Assembly (NCBI RefSeq): GCF_027859075.1
Contig: NZ_JAQIBL010000039.1
Coordinates: 1 to 37,271 of the forward strand
DNA length: 37,271 nucleotides
Direction of reading: 5' to 3'
Origin: Oceanispirochaeta sp.
GTDB taxonomy: Bacteria; Spirochaetota; Spirochaetia; DSM-2461
Numbering within the stretch: position 1 is the stretch's first letter; the number at the start of each line of letters is the position of its first letter. The notes under the pieces are model-generated. The model was not told the origin of the DNA, did no database searches, and saw nothing but the letters and a program-made list of their open reading frames with translations. The position numbers were made by a program, and so were the translations under genes. This document shows positions 17,284 through 26,349 of this stretch, one piece after another.

Positions 17284-19084
17284 AAAAGGGTTCATATTTA
17301 ATACCAGACCATTCCATATCCAGATGGCCTGAAAATTCCAACATATTGAGCCTCACACCATGAACGATCAAGGAGAGGGCTCCCATGGCAATATTAAGTC
17401 CATGACCCAGCAGGAGAATCAGAATGGCGCCGATAATAGCCGGCCCTTCCATCATGGGTGCTGCCATGGCATTGAAGCTGGAGGCGATGGCCAGTGAGGC
17501 CAGTCCTACGGCAAAAAGCCTGATATAGGAAATAATATCTGAGAGTAGACTGATCGAATCAAGGAACAGTGTAAACAATCCAATAGGATTCAGTCCCTTT
17601 AACACAGCTTTAAAGAAATTAACACCCTTCTCCTGTTTCCCAAAGACAATGACGGTAATCAATCCACCGCCAATCATATTCAGGGCATATTGAGGTACTG
17701 GTCCCATAGAAAGGACTAAGAGCAGAACAATATGATAGACCCCGATGAGCATGGATAACCATCCCAGCTGCTCAAAAGCGACCAGGGAAGGCATCTTGTT
17801 CATAAAATTTTTAAGACGGGCAATACTCAGCTGTATCGTGGCAATGACGAAACACATGTATTTCACGGTGATGCTGCTGTCAATGTCCCCCTCAAAAAAT
17901 TGAGGGAACGATGCAATCGAAGGCAACACCAGGTTTTTGAGAGGAGCCCAGCCGCCCAGAGTTTGGGAACCGAACCATGTTCCTGTGAGAGAACCCCAGA
18001 TGACAGTAGCAAAACTCAGAAGATACAGAAGACTGAGTGCCGCATTTCCCTTTCTCTTCTTGATATGGACAAAAGCGGTGATTCCAAGCAAAAGAACTCC
18101 ATACCCTGCATCACCAATAATCATGGCAAAAAAGAGAGTGAAAAATATCAAAAATTCTTTACTTATATCCATCTCCCGGTAACCGGGAAGCACTTCCAGC
18201 ACATTGAACAGAGGTTTGATCAATCCGACAACCTTATTATTTTCCACAAGAGTCGGTACGTTGTCTTCTTCCAGGGGATCACTTAAGACTAGTGCCCAGC
18301 CATTTTCCGCGGTTAACGATTTAAGAGCATCCCCTTCTCTGGCAGGCACATAACCCGAGAAATAGACCAGAGAAGTGTCATTCCCCAGACCTGTCAGGAG
18401 ACTCTCAAACTGAAGATCCTGCTGAAGAGACTTTAATTCGGCTGCCATAAGATCTCGACGGATCGCCAGACTTTCCAGCATGGAATCAATCTCTGCTAAA
18501 TTCTTCAGTTCCATTTCGTCCTGTCGTTTTAATTCACTGACACCTATACCGGGCAGCTGTAACGGCTCAGCTTCGGGGAAACTCTCATCTCCGGTGATGG
18601 CAATAATTCCATAGACAGAGGTTTTATTTGTCGAAACCGTAAAGGATCTGTACTCTTTTGAAACAAGAGCCCAATTAGTTTTATTCATTTGATAAAAACC
18701 GAGATCTACTCCCCGGCTTCTGAGAATGGAGACTTCTGATGGATCAAAATCACCCCAGGGTTCCCATTTTACCAGATCAGAAGCAATGGCGATTCTTTTC
18801 TCTTCCCCTTCCTTTCTTGAGTTAAGAAGAGTATGAACCTTATCACAAAGCCTATTTGCTTCTTCTGAGGAATAGTGTTCACTGACAGTTTTTACTTTCG
18901 GGTCGAGAATTTGATAGGCTCTTTCAAACCTGTCAAAAAGAGTTTTCAAGGATGCCGTTTTTTCATTACTGCCCCGGAACTCCTGTTCCAGATGTATGAC
19001 ACCTGCTTCCCGGATTTTATCAAGGGCCCTGTCTTTTTCATCATCCAGAAAGATAAAAGAGGCCTTTTTCATTTTAACAATCAT
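17264..19084 (-). CDS. atpI: V-type ATPase subunit I (stator membrane subunit)
   Basis: 606-residue homologue of the V-ATPase a/I subunit that holds the peripheral stalk and forms the ion half-channels. The N-terminal half (1 to about 310) is soluble and partly coiled-coil (for example EMELKNLAEIDSMLESLAIRRDLMAAELKSLQ read as heptads around 195-230). The C-terminal half (about 315-580) holds seven or eight membrane helices, including the family stretch GDAGYGVLLL near 325 and the SYIRLFAVGLASLAIA helix near 520, whose arginine is the expected essential one. One nucleotide separates it from atpD, and the stop codon lies within a hairpin before atpK. Confidence 0.95.
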   Translation of the reverse strand: MIVKMKKASFIFLDDEKDRALDKIREAGVIHLEQEFRGSNEKTASLKTLFDRFERAYQILDPKVKTVSEHYSSEEANRLCDKVHTLLNSRKEGEEKRIAIASDLVKWEPWGDFDPSEVSILRSRGVDLGFYQMNKTNWALVSKEYRSFTVSTNKTSVYGIIAITGDESFPEAEPLQLPGIGVSELKRQDEMELKNLAEIDSMLESLAIRRDLMAAELKSLQQDLQFESLLTGLGNDTSLVYFSGYVPAREGDALKSLTAENGWALVLSDPLEEDNVPTLVENNKVVGLIKPLFNVLEVLPGYREMDISKEFLIFFTLFFAMIIGDAGYGVLLLGITAFVHIKKRKGNAALSLLYLLSFATVIWGSLTGTWFGSQTLGGWAPLKNLVLPSIASFPQFFEGDIDSSITVKYMCFVIATIQLSIARLKNFMNKMPSLVAFEQLGWLSMLIGVYHIVLLLVLSMGPVPQYALNMIGGGLITVIVFGKQEKGVNFFKAVLKGLNPIGLFTLFLDSISLLSDIISYIRLFAVGLASLAIASSFNAMAAPMMEGPAIIGAILILLLGHGLNIAMGALSLIVHGVRLNMLEFSGHLDMEWSGIKYEPFSKALRP

Positions 19085-19085
19085 A

Positions 19086-19685
19086 TCAGCCTGCCTTCAC
19101 CATTTTTTTCTTGGACATTTTACCCCGGACAACAGCAGCGGTCTGCTGGTCTCCCAGATAAACTCCGATCTTCTTGATATTTTCCCTGGCTTCTGGAATT
19201 TTGACTTTTTCAAAGAGGTTTACCCTCTGAGTAGTGGTCCGCAGCTCCCGGGTCAGACGTTTAATCTGTTCTTCCAGGACCTTGTATTCCAGATCCAGTA
19301 AAATAATACGCTTCACTTTTTCCACAGCCTTATCAACCCAGAGAGGCATTTTGAAGAGATTGTAGGAAACAGGATAAAAGTCGGCACCATTGAATACGGG
19401 GATGACCACCCCGGCAATGTTCCCGGTATCCGTTTTCACGGCTTTGACCTTGATTAGAGTTCCGTCAAGGCCGACATCTTCACCGAAGACACCGATCCAT
19501 GTCCGGAACTCATTATTCAGAGCTTCCTGTTTCTGACGAACCTCAGCTTCCCGGATCTCCACATTGCGGATCTCTATTTGGAGCTGCTGTTTTTTAAGAA
19601 TCAGCGTCGGAAGATAACGGGAATACATTTTCAGTTCATCCTTCTGCTTCTTCTGCTCATTCTTTGTCAGTTTTACTTTTGTCAT
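19086..19685 (-). CDS. atpD: V-type ATPase subunit D (central stalk)
   Basis: 199-residue central rotor shaft subunit that links the A3B3 head to the membrane ring. The sequence is mostly long alpha-helix, with N- and C-terminal coiled-coil segments (KLTKNEQKKQKDELKMY at the start; YKVLEEQIKRLTRELRTTTQRVNLFEKV towards the end, given here as separate helical stretches) and the family-typical RVNLFEKVKIPE motif. The C-terminal tail is very basic (KMSKKKMVKAG). Gaps of 2 nt to atpB and 1 nt to atpI show tight translational linkage. Confidence 0.95.
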   Translation of the reverse strand: MTKVKLTKNEQKKQKDELKMYSRYLPTLILKKQQLQIEIRNVEIREAEVRQKQEALNNEFRTWIGVFGEDVGLDGTLIKVKAVKTDTGNIAGVVIPVFNGADFYPVSYNLFKMPLWVDKAVEKVKRIILLDLEYKVLEEQIKRLTRELRTTTQRVNLFEKVKIPEARENIKKIGVYLGDQQTAAVVRGKMSKKKMVKAG

Positions 19686-19687
19686 GC

Positions 19688-20986
19688 TTATCTCTCTACG
19701 GGCCAGAACTGATCTATCAATGAAGATTTCAGTCCGGTTTCTTCAGAACTGAAACACTCAGCGAGTATTAACCATCCGTTATCCAGAGCCTTCTCCAGGG
19801 GTGTATTCACCGATAGATCCATCATTTCCGCTTCAAACCGGGCACCGTATTTCAGCAGTTTATTGTCCCATTCGGACATGTTGAAACCCATGGACTGTTT
19901 TTCCACCGACTCTTTATAGGCGGCATAGAGTTTAATCATACCATCCATCAAAGCGCGGTGGTCGTCCCTGGTCTTATCATTAACCTGCTGTTTCAGCCGG
20001 GAGAGTGAACCGAAAGGCTCGATCCTTCCATTTTTTAGGTAGTACTGGCCTTCTGTGATATATCCGGTATTATCGGGAACCGGGTGGGTTACGTCATCAC
20101 CAGGCATGGTAGTGACACCCAGGATGGTGATAGAACCGGATCCGGCAATATCAACGGCCTTTTCATAACGGGACGCCAGCTGGGAGTAAAGGTCTCCCGG
20201 ATATCCACGGTTTGAAGGAACCTGTTCCTGGGTGATGGCAATTTCTTTCATGGAATCCGCAAAGTTGGTCATATCTGTTAGAAGAACCAGAACCTTCTTT
20301 CCCTGAAGGGCGAATTTCTCGGCAACTGCCAAAGAAATATCGGGAACCATAAGACACTCAACTACAGGGTCAGAAGCAGTATGAATAAACATGATGGTTC
20401 TGCTGAGGGCTCCTCCCTCTTCCAGAGTATCCCTGAAAAAGAGGTAGTCATCGTATTTGAGACCCATTCCACCAAGGATGATCATGTCAACTTCGGCCTG
20501 CATGGCAATCCGTGCCAAAAGTTCATTGTAAGGCTCTCCCGAAGCGGAAAAAATAGGAAGTTTCTGTGATTCCACCAATGTATTGAAAAGGTCAATCATG
20601 GGAATACCCGTTCTGATCATATTTCTGGGAATGACTCTGTTAGCGGGATTGAATGATGGTCCCCCAATTGTTATCAAATTTTCATTCAGGGTCGGTCCAT
20701 TGTCTCTGGGCTCACCCGAACCGTTGAAGATACGTCCCATCAGGTTATCTGTGAAAGAAACCATCATAGGATGTCCCAGAAAACGGACTTCATCTCCTGT
20801 AGAGATTCCACGTCCACCGGCAAACACCTGAAGAGACACATCGTCATCAGCCAGTTTTATAACTTCTGCCAGAGAGTCACCATAGGTTGTGGATATTTCG
20901 GCCAGGTCCCCGTACTTTGCTCCGTCGGCTTTAACTGTAATAACGTTTCCGACGATTGAATCAATTTTGCTGTAAACTTTTCTCAT
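19688..20986 (-). CDS. atpB: V-type ATPase subunit B (non-catalytic head subunit)
   Basis: 432-residue regulatory nucleotide-site subunit that alternates with A in the head. Length is normal for the bacterial/archaeal type. There is no proper P-loop: the corresponding loop reads [15 protein letters not shown] near 149-162, as in B subunits (SGLPHN is usual, so Glu-Pro-Tyr is a local variant). Other family segments are [14 protein letters not shown] near 303-316 and the SRLKQQ motif. It lies 8 nt after atpA and 2 nt before atpD. Confidence 0.97.
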   Translation of the reverse strand: MRKVYSKIDSIVGNVITVKADGAKYGDLAEISTTYGDSLAEVIKLADDDVSLQVFAGGRGISTGDEVRFLGHPMMVSFTDNLMGRIFNGSGEPRDNGPTLNENLITIGGPSFNPANRVIPRNMIRTGIPMIDLFNTLVESQKLPIFSASGEPYNELLARIAMQAEVDMIILGGMGLKYDDYLFFRDTLEEGGALSRTIMFIHTASDPVVECLMVPDISLAVAEKFALQGKKVLVLLTDMTNFADSMKEIAITQEQVPSNRGYPGDLYSQLASRYEKAVDIAGSGSITILGVTTMPGDDVTHPVPDNTGYITEGQYYLKNGRIEPFGSLSRLKQQVNDKTRDDHRALMDGMIKLYAAYKESVEKQSMGFNMSEWDNKLLKYGARFEAEMMDLSVNTPLEKALDNGWLILAECFSSEETGLKSSLIDQFWPVER

Positions 20987-20994
20987 CTTATCCC

Positions 20995-22758
20995 TCAGCT
21001 CCTGGCCATTAAAGCGGCGGCTTTTTCATCTACACGGATTTTTTTATCTGATATGAAGGACTTAATTTCACCTTCAAGTTTTTTGAATCCGTCACACTGC
21101 CACTCTGAACCGTTGTAGTCCAAAATGAGCTGTCTGAGCTGATTAAACCAGCTTCGTGCCTCATCCTTGCTGCTTAAATTAAGCTCAGCGGAGAGGATTT
21201 CCATCATCAGATTAAAAACATGTTTCTGTCTTTCCGGTGATACAGCGGCATCGACGGCGTCAAAGGAGTTCTGCTGAAAATAGGCAGAATCCAGGAGTTC
21301 ACCCTTCTGATACACAATAAAATCCTGGAGAGATGTTCCCTCTTCACCCACAACCTTCATCATGGATTCAATTTCATTGGCTCTGAAAAGAGTATTATAG
21401 GCATATTCAGTCTGCTTAGGATCAATGATCCCGTTATATTTACTCCAGGAATCAATAGGGTGAATGGCAGGATACTTTCGGGCGTCAGAGCGTTCACGGG
21501 ACAGACCGTGAAAGGCTCCTACGACTTTCAGGGTGGCCTGGGTCACAGGTTCCTCAAAGTTACCTCCCGCGGGAGATACGGTACCACCGATAGTAACAGA
21601 CCCTTTTCTTCCATCATTCAGCCTCACAAGACCGGCTCTTTCATAAAAACCGGCAATTGTTGACTCAAGGTAGGCAGGAAAAGCTTCTTCACCGGGAATC
21701 TCTTCCAGACGACCTGACATTTCTCTCATGGCCTGAGCCCAGCGGGATGTGGAGTCTGCCAGAAGAAGAACATCCAGTCCCATCTGACGGTAATACTCGG
21801 CAAGAGTCACCGCGGTATATACAGAGGCTTCACGGGAAGCAACCGGCATAGAGGAGGTGTTACAGATAATGATGGTTCTTTCCATCAATGATCGCCCGGT
21901 TTTGGGGTCCAGAAGTTCGGGAAACTCTTTCAGTGTTTCCACAACTTCTCCGGCACGTTCTCCACAAGCCGCAATGATGACGATATCCACATCGGCAAAC
22001 CTGGATGTAATCTGCTGCAAGACTGTCTTTCCTGCACCAATGGGGCCGGGAATACAGTAGGTACCCCCCTTGGCCACCGGCAGGAAGGTATCAATCTGCC
22101 GAATCTGAGTGACCATGGGTTCAACAGGCCTCAACCTTTCGGCATAACAGGTCACAGCTTTTTTAACGGGCCAATGAAAACTCATACTGAGGGGAATGAT
22201 ATTCCCTTTGGAGTCCTCAATCTCGGCAATCGTATCTTTGAGCATATAGCTGCCCTTAGGTTGTATTGACTTCACTTTATATGTATCAAGACGGGAAAAA
22301 GGGACCAGGATCTGATGAGTAAAAGGACCCTCAGGAACCGATCCGATCACATCAGCCTTGGCCACGGTGTCGCCTGGATTAACGGTGGGTGTGAAATCCC
22401 AGAGTTTCTCTTTAGAAAGAGGATCAAGGTAATAACCTCTTTCCAGAAAGTAACCGGCGGCCTTAGCCAACTCGGGAAGCGGGTTCTGAAGACCATCATA
22501 AACCTGACCCAATAAACCAGGACCAAGTTCAACGGCTAAGAGCTCACTTGAGAACTCGACAGGATCACCGATTCCGATTCCTTTTGTAATTTCAAAAACC
22601 TGCATCTGAACACGGTCTCCGTTAACACGGATAATCTCGGATTTAAGCTTTGTACCACAGGTTACAACGTAACCCACTTCGTTCATCTGAACGGCACCGG
22701 AAACCTCAACGGTCACCATATTTCCATTAACACCAACTACTTTACCACTGCTTTTCAT
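20995..22758 (-). CDS. atpA: V-type ATPase subunit A (catalytic)
   Basis: 587-residue catalytic subunit that hydrolyses or makes ATP. The Walker A GPIGAGKT is at 238-245, an [11 protein letters not shown] segment follows near 275, and [19 protein letters not shown] is the conserved arginine-rich stretch near 345-365. The extra non-homologous region that distinguishes V-type A from F-type beta is present at about 110-200. Its first 4 nt overlap the stop of the DUF2764 gene (ATGA), so translation is coupled. Identity is secure; whether the enzyme works as a pump or a synthase in this organism cannot be told from this gene. Confidence 0.98.
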   Translation of the reverse strand: MKSSGKVVGVNGNMVTVEVSGAVQMNEVGYVVTCGTKLKSEIIRVNGDRVQMQVFEITKGIGIGDPVEFSSELLAVELGPGLLGQVYDGLQNPLPELAKAAGYFLERGYYLDPLSKEKLWDFTPTVNPGDTVAKADVIGSVPEGPFTHQILVPFSRLDTYKVKSIQPKGSYMLKDTIAEIEDSKGNIIPLSMSFHWPVKKAVTCYAERLRPVEPMVTQIRQIDTFLPVAKGGTYCIPGPIGAGKTVLQQITSRFADVDIVIIAACGERAGEVVETLKEFPELLDPKTGRSLMERTIIICNTSSMPVASREASVYTAVTLAEYYRQMGLDVLLLADSTSRWAQAMREMSGRLEEIPGEEAFPAYLESTIAGFYERAGLVRLNDGRKGSVTIGGTVSPAGGNFEEPVTQATLKVVGAFHGLSRERSDARKYPAIHPIDSWSKYNGIIDPKQTEYAYNTLFRANEIESMMKVVGEEGTSLQDFIVYQKGELLDSAYFQQNSFDAVDAAVSPERQKHVFNLMMEILSAELNLSSKDEARSWFNQLRQLILDYNGSEWQCDGFKKLEGEIKSFISDKKIRVDEKAAALMARS

Positions 22759-23315
22759 GCTTGTTCTCCAACTGCAACATCGTCTATTCCGGAGAGAATA
22801 TTTTTGTAGATTTCCTGATATTTTGCAAAACCGGTCTCTTCATCAAAACAGCGCTTTCTCTCAACGATTTGAAGCTGCAGTGAATAAAGAACCAGAAACT
22901 CAAGGTCAAAGAAATGACCGACTTTCAGGTTTTCAATATATTCCCATCGTCCCATATTCAGGATATTTTCAGCGACCAGAGGAGACTCTTCCTTGAATGC
23001 GGCTGCTGCCAGTGCTGCAGCATCCAAGAAGCGTTCTCCCCCTATGGTATAATTTTCCGGGTCTATACCGATGGCGGCCCCTCTGAGAACAACCAGCTCA
23101 TTACGAAGACTGATCTCCCATTTTCGATATTCTTCGGCTATGCCGAGGAATTCATTTTCTGTTTCAGGATTAATCAAAGAAGATTTCAGAATGCTCCACT
23201 CCAACGGCTTCAGCCATTTCCGGCAATCTTCCAGATAATCACTGTGCTTCAAATCTACCGGCTCGTCATAGTTGAGCAGAGGCAGAGAAGCAATTGTATA
23301 ATAATACTGACCCAA
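22755..23315 (-). CDS. DUF2764 protein, V-ATPase operon component
   Basis: 186-residue soluble, helix-rich protein located between atpE and atpA, the place where spirochaete ATPase operons carry a DUF2764 gene. It starts MGQYYYTIASLPLLNY, the usual opening of that family, and continues with PVDLKHSDYLEDCRKWL. The constant linkage and the absence of a recognisable subunit C suggest it takes the place of C (connecting head and ring), but I see this only as an inference. The stop overlaps atpA by 4 nt, and it follows atpE by 12 nt. Confidence 0.85.
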   Translation of the reverse strand: MGQYYYTIASLPLLNYDEPVDLKHSDYLEDCRKWLKPLEWSILKSSLINPETENEFLGIAEEYRKWEISLRNELVVLRGAAIGIDPENYTIGGERFLDAAALAAAAFKEESPLVAENILNMGRWEYIENLKVGHFFDLEFLVLYSLQLQIVERKRCFDEETGFAKYQEIYKNILSGIDDVAVGEQA

Positions 23316-23327
23316 AACGGACTCCTT

Positions 23328-23927
23328 TTACTTTTCCAGGATACTCATAAGTCCGGGGTTCAGATATTTAGAGAGCAGTTCCATGAGTTCTTTATCGGAG
23401 AAATCGTAGAAAGCACGTCCATCTTTGACAGAGATTCTGAATCCTGCATTCAAGTCACTGAAGGGTTTGATTTCCAACCCCTTTTCTACCTGAGCCTTCA
23501 GTTCTGATTTCAGCTGACTCTCCATGGATTTTAGAGTTTCAGGAGCAACAAGAACGCTGAGATCCTTGATTTCATCATCTTTCCAGGACTTGAGTACAGT
23601 AACAATACAGTCTTTCAGACTGTCCCCTTTGAGAACTTCCGCCGTTCCGGACTGAAGGATGCGGTCAAAGAGATCTTCAACGTCTTTTTTAATACCCAGC
23701 AACAGGTCTCTTCCAGCCTGTTTAAGAGCTTCTTTACCAGCCTGTTCCATCCGGCTTGCTTCATTCTGAGCCTGTGACTTAATATCTGATGCTTCTTTCT
23801 CAGCATTCTCGATGAGGGCAGCAGCTTTTTTTTCAGCTTCGAATATGATACGTGAGGAGTTTTCCTCAGCATTTTTTACACCGTCATTCTTGATCTTTTC
23901 AATAAGTTCCTTAACTTGAACATCCAT
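23328..23927 (-). CDS. atpE: V-type ATPase subunit E (peripheral stalk)
   Basis: 199-residue stator-stalk subunit. The N-terminal half is a long charged helix with alanine-rich heptads (AEKKAAALIENAEKEASDI, then SQAQNEASRMEQAGKEALKQ as a continuing helix), as expected for the coiled-coil E/G stalk. The C-terminal half is a mixed globular domain (FRISVKDGRAFYDFSDKELMELLS region) that would bind the head. Subunit G, its normal partner, is not recognised nearby, so either the unknown 116-residue product just upstream or a gene elsewhere may supply it. It lies 12 nt upstream of the DUF2764 gene. Confidence 0.92.
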   Translation of the reverse strand: MDVQVKELIEKIKNDGVKNAEENSSRIIFEAEKKAAALIENAEKEASDIKSQAQNEASRMEQAGKEALKQAGRDLLLGIKKDVEDLFDRILQSGTAEVLKGDSLKDCIVTVLKSWKDDEIKDLSVLVAPETLKSMESQLKSELKAQVEKGLEIKPFSDLNAGFRISVKDGRAFYDFSDKELMELLSKYLNPGLMSILEK

Positions 23928-23942
23928 GCGTTTTCAACCTCT

Positions 23943-24293
23943 TTAATAGATATATTTTACCACTTTCTGTAATTTACGTTCCGCTAGAAGGAAAGCAGCT
24001 TGAGGAAACTGGTTCACTTCTACAAAACTTTTCAGAAAGACACTTAAACCCTGTACAAAAGAATCTTTGTCTTTATAATCATCAATCGGAAATTTTTCCA
24101 GTTCAGGAACCATTTTTTCCAGACAATGGATTTCACGTTCCAGAAGAGCTTCATTTTCTCGCTGCACATATTGAGTGATTTCCCTGTTAGTATATCGACT
24201 TCTGTAGATATCAATCAATAAAGCCGTATCTACACCCGTCTCTTCCAGCTCAATCTTGAGAATTTTAATGAATAGCTTTTTATTTTCAGGCAA
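23943..24293 (-). CDS. Small helical protein of unknown function upstream of atpE
   Basis: Not recognised. About 116 residues, charged and strongly predicted helical (for example YVQRENEALLEREIHCLEKM), no signal peptide or membrane helix, so cytosolic. The start is taken as TTG at 24291-24293 because an AAGGGGGG Shine-Dalgarno-like run lies 7 nt upstream; the longer reading from TTG 24344 would add a hydrophobic 17-residue leader but has no ribosome-binding site. It lies 15 nt upstream of atpE and in the ATPase transcription unit. It could be a stalk or assembly partner of subunit E; this is inference from position and helical content. Confidence 0.65.
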   Translation of the reverse strand: MPENKKLFIKILKIELEETGVDTALLIDIYRSRYTNREITQYVQRENEALLEREIHCLEKMVPELEKFPIDDYKDKDSFVQGLSVFLKSFVEVNQFPQAAFLLAERKLQKVVKYIY

Positions 24294-24344
24294 ATAAATA
24301 CCCCCCTTTTTTGAAAAAACTATCAGAATTGGTATGGAAATCAA

Positions 24345-24743
24345 TTAAGCAAACCCTAAACTAAGATCTCCCCATATTTTAATCATATTCCCATCAAAAC
24401 CAATTTCCAGTAATCTTTCAGGAAATTCATTTTTTATTTCTTTTTTCAACCTAACCAGTACCAGATCAAGTATCTCTTGTTCCACCACTGGATCAACATC
24501 CTCCAGGGTAGATAATTCAATTTCGATCAGATACCCGCGCCCCATCTCACTCTGGTAACCCGGTGTGAACAAAGCCTGAACATTAAATAAACCATCCATT
24601 TCCGGATTGGCTGTTTCACCCCGCTCCGGCCGGTTAGGTCTCAGGGAATACTTGGAACCATAGCTCTCTTCAAGCCAGGAATCGATACGATCACAGATGG
24701 CCTTAAGCTTCTTGTCCCATTCATTGGTCTTTGGATGATACAT
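24345..24743 (-). CDS. Conserved-looking hypothetical protein in the V-ATPase operon
   Basis: Not recognised. 132 residues, soluble alpha/beta composition, no export signal. It opens with a helical MYHPKTNEWDKKLKAICD segment, has a proline-arginine-rich patch (LRPNRPERGE), then strands such as GYLIEIELSTLE and ending IKIWGDLSLGFA. No catalytic motif is seen. It starts 3 nt after the lipoprotein gene stops and ends about 50 nt before the next small gene, so it belongs to the ATPase operon by position. Whether it serves the ATPase is unknown. Confidence 0.7.
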   Translation of the reverse strand: MYHPKTNEWDKKLKAICDRIDSWLEESYGSKYSLRPNRPERGETANPEMDGLFNVQALFTPGYQSEMGRGYLIEIELSTLEDVDPVVEQEILDLVLVRLKKEIKNEFPERLLEIGFDGNMIKIWGDLSLGFA

Positions 24744-24746
24744 AAA

Positions 24747-25349
24747 TCACCACTCCACAGTCCAGATCAGGCTGTTTTGCCTGTATACATCGGGGATTGA
24801 TATATCAAAATTGACAGTTCTTCCGTTTATACTTCCATAATTGCTGGATTGAAGAGCACGGGGAAAGGTCAGTTCAAAGCTGAGCTTATCTTCAGAGAAA
24901 AGGGAATCAATGATACTCAATGTTTCTCTATCTAAGGGACCATTTCCATCAAAAATATGCATTGTTAAAATGCTGAGATTCCCGGCAGTACTGAACTCAA
25001 TGGGAAATCCGAGAAATAAACTCAGATCATTGATATCCTGATATTCCAGTTCGGTTTCAATATATATAAATTCAGTATCTTCTCTTTCTGAATAAGTTCG
25101 AATGGTGACTGTAGGATACAGGGCTGCGAGTTCATCAAAATCACTTCGTTTGACAGGCAGGGGGATAAGATTTTCGGATGTGACTGAATCTTTTTGTACA
25201 CCCGCTGCTTTTTTATTGATGCGGTAATCCAGACTGAGACGTCCCGCTCCAGAACTCGAATGATCCAGCCCCGTCGTGATCGTCAGGCAGGAGGAGAGAG
25301 AAACCATGAGTAAAGTTAGAAGTATAAGTCCCGGTGCTTTTAATCTCAT
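24747..25349 (-). CDS. Putative lipoprotein heading the V-ATPase operon
   Basis: 200-residue product with a lipoprotein signal: MRLKAPG, a hydrophobic core LILLTLLMVSL, and a lipobox LSSC with Cys21 as the lipidated residue. The mature part is a beta-rich domain with no motif I recognise. The ATG at 25347-25349 is chosen because AAGGA lies 8 nt upstream and the promoter at 25367-25395 would start RNA just before it; upstream in-frame ATGs at 25367 and 25388 fall within that promoter. It probably anchors to the inner face of the outer membrane or the periplasmic face of the inner membrane. The link with the ATPase is by co-transcription only. Confidence 0.78.
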   Translation of the reverse strand: MRLKAPGLILLTLLMVSLSSCLTITTGLDHSSSGAGRLSLDYRINKKAAGVQKDSVTSENLIPLPVKRSDFDELAALYPTVTIRTYSEREDTEFIYIETELEYQDINDLSLFLGFPIEFSTAGNLSILTMHIFDGNGPLDRETLSIIDSLFSEDKLSFELTFPRALQSSNYGSINGRTVNFDISIPDVYRQNSLIWTVEW

Positions 25350-25366
25350 ATTTAAAATCCTTTTCA

Positions 25367-25395
25367 TATATATCAAAAAAACATACAAAGTACAA
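25367..25395 (-). promoter_or_regulatory. Promoter for the lipoprotein/V-ATPase operon
   Basis: On the minus strand TTGTAC (25390-25395) is followed after exactly 17 nt by TATATA (25367-25372). The expected RNA start near 25360 gives a leader of only about 11 nt, carrying AAGGA. It lies in the gap after rsgA. No clear terminator separates it from rsgA, so read-through is possible. Confidence 0.6.
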
Positions 25396-25425
25396 CTGTT
25401 ATAAAAACGTATCTAAAACAGGCCT

Positions 25426-26349
25426 TCAGTATTTCTGTTCATTCTCCACAAGCTCTTTCATCATTCTTGTATAGCTTTCATATCTGTCAGAATTGATAAT
25501 TTTATCTTCCACTGCTTTTTTTATGGCACAACGGGGTTCGTGAAGATGCCTGCATCCCTTGTATGAACACTCTTCATTCAAAGGATTAAATTCTGGAAAC
25601 CAGTGTGACAGATCGGGACTCTCAATTCCCCAGAGCAGGAGATCCCGGATTCCGGGTGTATCAATGATATAACCAGCTTCGTTCTCATAGGGAATCATGA
25701 CGGCAAAATTAGTGGTATGTTTGCCTCTGCACATTTTTTCAGAGACTTCGGCAGTTCTCTGACTGGCACCAGGAATCAGGAGATTGAGCAAGGTAGACTT
25801 TCCCACACCGGACTGACCGGCAAATCCAACGATTTTCCCCTTAATCTCTTCGCGAAGTGAGTCGATACCATCGCCTGTTTCGCAGGATGTAAACCTGACC
25901 TCAAGGCCAAGGGATTTAAAATTATCTAACCTTTCAGTAACCCAGTCCGGGATATTCTGATCTGATTTATTCAGGATGACAGCCACATCCAGATGTCCCT
26001 GCTCTGCCAAAATGAGCGCCCTGTCAATAAAGCGGGGCCTGAAAGGAGGAGATTCAGGTGAAACAATGCAATACAGGGTTTCCATATTAACGGCCAGAGT
26101 CTGCAGGGCCCGCCCTTTTTTATTCCATCTGGCAAAATAATTCATCCTGTCATAACGGCTGATCAACATTCCCTTATTTTCTTCAGCAATGTCTTCAAAC
26201 TCGACCCAGTCACCCGCAGAGAGAGGATTATAAAAACGGGTTTCAAAGTCCATTTTTTTGCCTTTGATTCTACATTCCCGGATTCTTCCGTCCTCTTCTC
26301 CTTTAACAGAAAAAATATTGTTAATACCCCAAAGCACTAATCCTTTCAT
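25426..26349 (-). CDS. rsgA: Ribosome small-subunit-dependent GTPase A
   Basis: Circularly permuted GTPase that acts late in 30S subunit assembly. The 307-residue product has an OB-fold N-domain (about 1-75), then the G motifs in permuted order: G4 NKSD at 127-130, G1 GQSGVGKST at 178-186, and G3 DTPGIRD at 230-236. The C-terminal zinc module has C261, C266, H268 and C274 (CSYKGCRHLHEPRC). The start overlaps the murI stop by 4 nt (ATGA), so the two are translationally coupled. Confidence 0.97.
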   Translation of the reverse strand: MKGLVLWGINNIFSVKGEEDGRIRECRIKGKKMDFETRFYNPLSAGDWVEFEDIAEENKGMLISRYDRMNYFARWNKKGRALQTLAVNMETLYCIVSPESPPFRPRFIDRALILAEQGHLDVAVILNKSDQNIPDWVTERLDNFKSLGLEVRFTSCETGDGIDSLREEIKGKIVGFAGQSGVGKSTLLNLLIPGASQRTAEVSEKMCRGKHTTNFAVMIPYENEAGYIIDTPGIRDLLLWGIESPDLSHWFPEFNPLNEECSYKGCRHLHEPRCAIKKAVEDKIINSDRYESYTRMMKELVENEQKY

